This document shows positions 60,067 to 64,000 of a stretch of DNA of 64,000 bases, one piece after another. The stretch spans positions 124,001-188,000 of the forward strand of contig NZ_JALKAJ010000001.1 in NCBI RefSeq assembly GCF_023015615.1. The letters run 5' to 3'. The notes beneath the pieces were generated by a model that worked only from the letters and a program-made list of their open reading frames with translations, had not been told where the DNA came from and made no database searches. The first letter of the stretch is position 1, and the number at the start of each line of letters is the position of its first letter. Both the position numbers and the translations under genes were made by a program. The DNA comes from Qipengyuania sp. S6317L1 (lineage in GTDB: Bacteria > Pseudomonadota > Alphaproteobacteria > Sphingomonadales > Sphingomonadaceae).

Positions 60067-61298
60067 TAGCTATCCAGCGACAACAACGAGGGTTCGCTCG
60101 CGACCTTGGCTTGCGCCTGAGCCTGTCCTTCGGCGCGGGCGATGTAACCCTTTGATTTCTCGACCTCATCGGTGAGGACGTTGACGGTCTGCTTCATGCT
60201 ATCAAGAGCGCGCACCTTGAAGTCGTCAACTTCATCCATCGTGTCATAGATGTTCTGGAACGCGCGTTGCAGTGTTTCGAGCGGAATGGTGCTGGCCGCA
60301 GCTTGCTCATGGATTTGGGCGGTCTGTTCACGCAGCAGTGTGCTGGTGGAATCGATGATGTCGCTCGTCGTCTGGTTGAGCGAGGTAATCTGCCCCAGAA
60401 CGAGTTTCTGATTGGTCATCGCCTGCGCCACGGTCACAGCGGTGCGAAGCGCGCCCACGGTCGTGGTGCTGGCGCGGTCAACGCCTTTGACAAGCTCGAC
60501 ATTGTTTTTCTTGACCAGATCAAGCGCGAGATAGCCTTGCACGCTCACCGCCATTTGCGTGAGCAAATCCTGCGTGCGCTGGCGCACATAGAACAGCGCA
60601 CTTTCGCGCAGAGCCTTGGCTTTTTCGGGGTCGCTTGCATCAAGCTCAAGCGCCTTTGCCTCAAGCTTTGCATCGAGCGTCTTGGCGATATGGATCATCT
60701 GCTCCAGCTCGCCCATCGCCTCCCACAATTTCGCGCGCTCGGTGTCGATCGCGGCATTGTCCATGTGGAGCTCTTTCTTGCCCGATTCGAGCCGCTCGAG
60801 GATCGCCTGAATGTGCCCCTGACTGCTGGTGTAGCTATCGAAGTAATTCTTGAGCTTGTTGCCAAACGGGATGATCCCGAACAGGCGGCGCGGTTCCAGC
60901 AATTTGTTCTTCTTGCCCGGATCAAGGTCTTCGACCGTGCGACGCAGTTCGGCCAAATCGCTGCCCACCCCGCTATCGGCGTCCATCGCGCGCACAGGGC
61001 GGTCGAGGAAGCGGTTGGAGTGCGCGGCAGCGGCGCGGATCTGTTCCTGACCCATGCGGGTGATCTGATCGACCTTCGCGCCAAATTCCGGCGAATTGGC
61101 ATCGACCGAGATCAGATCATCGACAAACGCATCCGCCTTGGTTTCAAGCGCCGATTTCTGCTCGGTTGATACCGGCACCAGCCCGGCCGCCCTCTCGGGT
61201 GCGACCTGTGGCACGGGATCGGGCGGGGTGAGCTCGAAATCCGTCGCGGTTTTCGTCGGCGCGGAAATGTTGATGTCTGGCGTTGCTTCTTTGCTCAT
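60066..61298 (-). CDS. telA: TelA/KlaA-family toxic anion resistance protein
   Basis: The 410-residue soluble protein is mainly long alpha-helices. It shows the TelA pattern: the N-terminal segment with LAELRRTVEDLDPGKK then RRLFGIIPFGNKLKNYFDSYTSSQGHIQAILERL, and VGALRTAVTVAQAMTNQKLVLGQITSLNQTT toward the C-terminus. It was named for tellurite resistance in plasmid systems. Chromosomal homologues have broader envelope or stress-related roles that are not well defined. It heads the telA - XpaC-like - PHA-system operon. Confidence 0.92.
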   Translation of the reverse strand: MSKEATPDINISAPTKTATDFELTPPDPVPQVAPERAAGLVPVSTEQKSALETKADAFVDDLISVDANSPEFGAKVDQITRMGQEQIRAAAAHSNRFLDRPVRAMDADSGVGSDLAELRRTVEDLDPGKKNKLLEPRRLFGIIPFGNKLKNYFDSYTSSQGHIQAILERLESGKKELHMDNAAIDTERAKLWEAMGELEQMIHIAKTLDAKLEAKALELDASDPEKAKALRESALFYVRQRTQDLLTQMAVSVQGYLALDLVKKNNVELVKGVDRASTTTVGALRTAVTVAQAMTNQKLVLGQITSLNQTTSDIIDSTSTLLREQTAQIHEQAAASTIPLETLQRAFQNIYDTMDEVDDFKVRALDSMKQTVNVLTDEVEKSKGYIARAEGQAQAQAKVASEPSLLSLDS

Positions 61299-61486
61299 GG
61301 CAGGAAATCGATGCTCCCTATACGGATATATGAGGCCTCGTGCCTCTTCCCTACTGTATTAGTGATCTAAAACACGTTGTTCAAGCTTGCGCTCAGGATC
61401 ACTTTCAAACCTGCCCGTTTCTTGCGCCCTCGTCCATGCTTTTGCACTCGCACCTGTATGCTTTTGCAGCTTTTGTTTGTCCGCGA

Positions 61487-63142
61487 ATGGTCGTAAAAGC
61501 GGCGTCAAAGGAAACCGCATTGTCACAATCAGACAACTATCCGGCTGACAATTATCCGGAAAAAAGCACGACGGCTGAGCCCGGGCGCGAAGAACGCGAC
61601 CCTTCGGCTGTATGGGGCAAAGTCGACAGCCCGAAAGAAGCAGTGAAAGCCGCGACGCAAAGCCGCTATGGCCTGATGCGCGTACTTGCGACCTTCCGGG
61701 GATGGTGGCGCGATGATGTCATCGGCCAGGTCGACCACGAGGATGTCATCGCCAAACGCCGCGATGATTGCCTCATGTCAGAGCATTATCTGTTCATGAC
61801 CGCAATGAGCGCCGGGATCGCGGTCATCGGCCTCCTTCAATCCTCGACCGCCGTTGTGATCGGCGCAATGCTTCTCTCGCCCTTGATGGGGCCGATCATG
61901 GGCCTCGGCTTTGCGCTTGGCATTACCGATTATCAATGGCTCAAGCAGTCGACCATGTCGCTCTTTTGGGGGAGTTTTGGCGCGGTTCTCTTGTGCTCGA
62001 TCATCGTGTTCGTGTCGCCAATCACAACGATAACGCCAGAGATCGCCGCGCGCACGCAGCCCAATTTGTTCGACTTGCTTGTGGCGCTGTTTTCAGGGCT
62101 TGCAGGCGCCTATGCCATGATCAGGGGGCGCGCCAATGCTATCGTCGGCGTGGCAATCGCGACCGCCCTGATGCCGCCTCTGGCTGTTGTGGGCTTCGGC
62201 TTTGCGACCTTCAACTGGACGGTCTTTTCCGGCGCGCTTTTGCTGTTCGTGACCAACCTTGTGACCATCGCGCTCACCGCTTGGGGTCTTTCCAAGATCT
62301 ACGGTTTTCGCGGCAGCCTCAGCCAGCGCCAGTCGCAGTTCCAGAACACCATGATCGTTGTGGTCTTTCTGGCGCTAGCGGTGCCGCTTGGCCTGTCGCT
62401 GCGCACGATCGCATGGGAAGCCAACGCCCAGCGCATTGTGCGCGAGGAGATCACGGAAGAATTTGAAGGCTCGGGCCGTCTGGCAGAGCTCGACATTTCC
62501 TTTACCGAAGAGCTGATCGGCGTGACCGCCACCATGTTCAGCCCCGATTTTCGCGAGGATGCGGAAGGAGACATCACCAAGGCGCTCGAAGGACGCCTTG
62601 GCCGCAGCGTCAATATGACCTTGGCGCAGGTCGAAACCGGGTCGAGCGCGAGGGACACCGACGAGGCAGCACTTGCCGCAGCGCGCGCGCGCGAGGAGCA
62701 GGCAGCAGCTTCTGCTCGCGCCAATGCCCTGGCGGGTCGTCTCGCGCTGATTGCCGGCGTGCCGGATAGCGAAGTGACCGTCGACACTGGCCGCAAACGG
62801 GCAACGGTAAGAGCGCTCGAACTGGAGGGCGCCAGCCTTGCCTCCTACCGCGCGCTGGAGATGCGAATTGCCGCTACCGAACCGGATTGGGTGATCGAAG
62901 TGCTGCCGCCAATGGGCGATTTGCCCCGCACCGTTTCCTTCGGCGAGGAGGGCCCCGATCAAGAGGGGCAGAAAGCGCTCGCATTGATCGAATGGGCCGC
63001 CAAACGCACCGGGCTGCCCGTGGTGCTTTCCGGACGGGAGGTCGAGGCGACACAGGCCGCCGAGGCGTTGAAAGAGAGCGGTGTGAACGCGCGGATCGAG
63101 CCAGGCTTCGGACCCTTGCGAGCCGTTTGGGGCGAGCCCTAG
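61487..63142 (+). CDS. DUF389 inner-membrane protein
   Basis: The protein is about 551 residues with a soluble, acidic N-terminus (~85 residues), then six or so hydrophobic helices between about 98 and 305. These carry the DUF389 motifs STAVVIGAMLLSPLMGPIMGLGFALG and RGRANAIVGVAIATALMPPLAVVGFGF. A soluble C-terminal domain of about 240 residues follows. Its last part (ALALIEWAAKRTGLPVVLSGREVEATQAAEAL) looks like a compact alpha/beta domain resembling OmpA/BON-type repeats. Function is not established. The start at ATG 61487 is uncertain; the frame is open upstream to 61340. Confidence 0.85.
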   Translation: MVVKAASKETALSQSDNYPADNYPEKSTTAEPGREERDPSAVWGKVDSPKEAVKAATQSRYGLMRVLATFRGWWRDDVIGQVDHEDVIAKRRDDCLMSEHYLFMTAMSAGIAVIGLLQSSTAVVIGAMLLSPLMGPIMGLGFALGITDYQWLKQSTMSLFWGSFGAVLLCSIIVFVSPITTITPEIAARTQPNLFDLLVALFSGLAGAYAMIRGRANAIVGVAIATALMPPLAVVGFGFATFNWTVFSGALLLFVTNLVTIALTAWGLSKIYGFRGSLSQRQSQFQNTMIVVVFLALAVPLGLSLRTIAWEANAQRIVREEITEEFEGSGRLAELDISFTEELIGVTATMFSPDFREDAEGDITKALEGRLGRSVNMTLAQVETGSSARDTDEAALAAARAREEQAAASARANALAGRLALIAGVPDSEVTVDTGRKRATVRALELEGASLASYRALEMRIAATEPDWVIEVLPPMGDLPRTVSFGEEGPDQEGQKALALIEWAAKRTGLPVVLSGREVEATQAAEALKESGVNARIEPGFGPLRAVWGEP

Positions 63143-64000
63143 GCCGCCATCTCAATCGGGACGATCTCGCCGGCGAGATAGAGTTTTTTCGCCTTGGCGC
63201 GGCTGAGCTTGCCTGAACTTGTGCGCGGCAATGTGCGTGGCGGGACCAGCTCGACAACGCAGCTCATACCCGTGACCGAGCGCACCTTGTCCGCGATTTC
63301 CTCGCGCAGTTTGACCCGCTCGACCGGATCGGACACGCGGCAATGGACCAGCACCGCAGGCGCTTCTTCGCCATTTTCGGTTTCGAGCGAGAAGGCGGCA
63401 ATGTCGCCGTGGTTAAAGCCGGGCAGTTGCTCGACAGCCCACTCGATATCCTGCGGCCAATGGTTCTTGCCATTGATAATGATCATGTCCTTGGCGCGGC
63501 CCACGATGAACAGATAGCCATCGGCGGTGTAGCCCATGTCGCCAGTGTCGAGCCAACCGTCAATGAGACAATCCTCGGTCGCTTCCTTGTTGCGGAAATA
63601 AGAGTGCATGACCGATGGGCCGCGGCACCAGACCTTGCCGATCTGATGATCGGTGCGCGCTTTTCCGCTTTCGCCGGTGATGCGCACTTCCATGTCGGGC
63701 AGCGGCTTGCCGCAGTTCACAATCGCGCGGTAGCGGGCAGGGCGCGAAATGTCGCGCGGCGTGCCCGAAAGCCGCTCTTCCTCGACAAGTTCGACCTTGA
63801 TCCCTTCGCCCGGCGGCATGACGGTAACCGCTAGCACAGCCTCGGCAAGGCCATAGGACGGGGTGAAGGCGCTCGCCTTGAAGCCGGCCGGCGCAAAGGC
63901 GTTGACGAAGCTTTGCATGACATCCGGACGGATCATGTCCGCGCCGTTCCCTGCAACGCGCCAGCGTGAAAGGTCGAAGCGTTCGGCCACATTCGACTGG
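63139..64000 (-). CDS. fatty acyl-AMP ligase (AMP-dependent synthetase), C-terminal part
   Basis: The fragment of about 286 residues runs out of the window at 64000. It shows the acyl-adenylate features: YGLAEAVLAVT, GKPLPDMEVRI, GKVWCRGPSVMHSYFRN, DGWLDTGDMGYTADGYLFIVGRAKDMIIINGKNHWPQDIE and PRTLPRTSSGKLSRAKAKKLYL with the catalytic Lys. The GRAKDMIIINGKNHWPQDIEWAVE pattern is typical of fatty acyl-AMP ligases, which load acyl groups on carrier proteins rather than CoA. The partner carrier or PKS/NRPS would lie outside the window. Its stop shares CTAG with the DUF389 gene. Confidence 0.9.
   Translation of the reverse strand, partial: QSNVAERFDLSRWRVAGNGADMIRPDVMQSFVNAFAPAGFKASAFTPSYGLAEAVLAVTVMPPGEGIKVELVEEERLSGTPRDISRPARYRAIVNCGKPLPDMEVRITGESGKARTDHQIGKVWCRGPSVMHSYFRNKEATEDCLIDGWLDTGDMGYTADGYLFIVGRAKDMIIINGKNHWPQDIEWAVEQLPGFNHGDIAAFSLETENGEEAPAVLVHCRVSDPVERVKLREEIADKVRSVTGMSCVVELVPPRTLPRTSSGKLSRAKAKKLYLAGEIVPIEMAA

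Overview
The window reads as a chromosomal segment of a GC-rich, motile alphaproteobacterium. I infer the order Sphingomonadales, and an Erythrobacter-like marine lineage within it, from the gene families present: an Oar-like TonB-dependent receptor, a bacteriophytochrome with an HWE-type kinase, an SDHAF4-type assembly factor, an hflK-hflC-degP cluster and a zinc-ribbon/ftsEX divergon. No 16S rRNA gene is present, so the placement is an inference. Most of the window is tightly packed core genome. I see no CRISPR array, transposase, integrase or rRNA.

Layout. 1-5787: end of a flagellar operon (fliM-N-O-P-Q-R, flhB, fliD, fliS) covering switch, export gate, filament cap and flagellin chaperone. 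5801-8636: alpha/beta hydrolase and nhaA on the minus strand, divergent from a flavin reductase. 8641-13652: a visibly AT-richer accessory stretch running from a decayed thioesterase fragment to a tRNA-Leu(GAG), with an exported S9 peptidase, a lipoprotein and several orphan small genes. 13872-18357: small secreted protein, zinc-ribbon protein, ftsEX, YdcF-like protein and plsC. 18354-22212: tyrA-hisC divergent from metX-metW. 22309-26816: VOC protein, small exported protein, GST, msrB and a class A penicillin-binding protein. 26929-31801: hflK-hflC-degP-type protease, divergent from mrp. 31842-38867: orphan Tat-exported molybdopterin subunit, ferrochelatase, P450, SDHAF4-like factor, RsmB-like methyltransferase and msrA. 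39008-45536: exported methyltransferase-like protein, aguB, folK, tRNA-Lys, rhodanese lipoprotein plus YeeE/YedE transporter, nucleoside transporter and a 2OG-Fe(II) oxygenase. 45836-53543: very large Oar-like receptor, MASE1 hybrid histidine kinase and TonB. 53688-55552: mannose-1-phosphate guanylyltransferase and mannose-6-phosphate isomerase. 55573-58774: bphO-bphP red/far-red light sensor. 58952-64000: PHA-system protein, XpaC-like protein and TelA, DUF389 membrane protein and part of a fatty acyl-AMP ligase.

How the parts fit. Several blocks are recognisable functional units: the flagellar export apparatus; FtsEX with envelope genes; a methionine acetyl-transfer unit (metXW); envelope proteolysis (HflKC plus an HtrA protease); outer-membrane uptake (receptor plus TonB); GDP-mannose supply (manC/manA); and light sensing, where BphO makes the biliverdin that BphP binds. 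Four convergent gene pairs share a 4-bp palindromic stop (CTAG or TTAA), showing how compact the chromosome is. The least explained part is the tRNA-Leu-adjacent islet at 11.2-13.5 kb.
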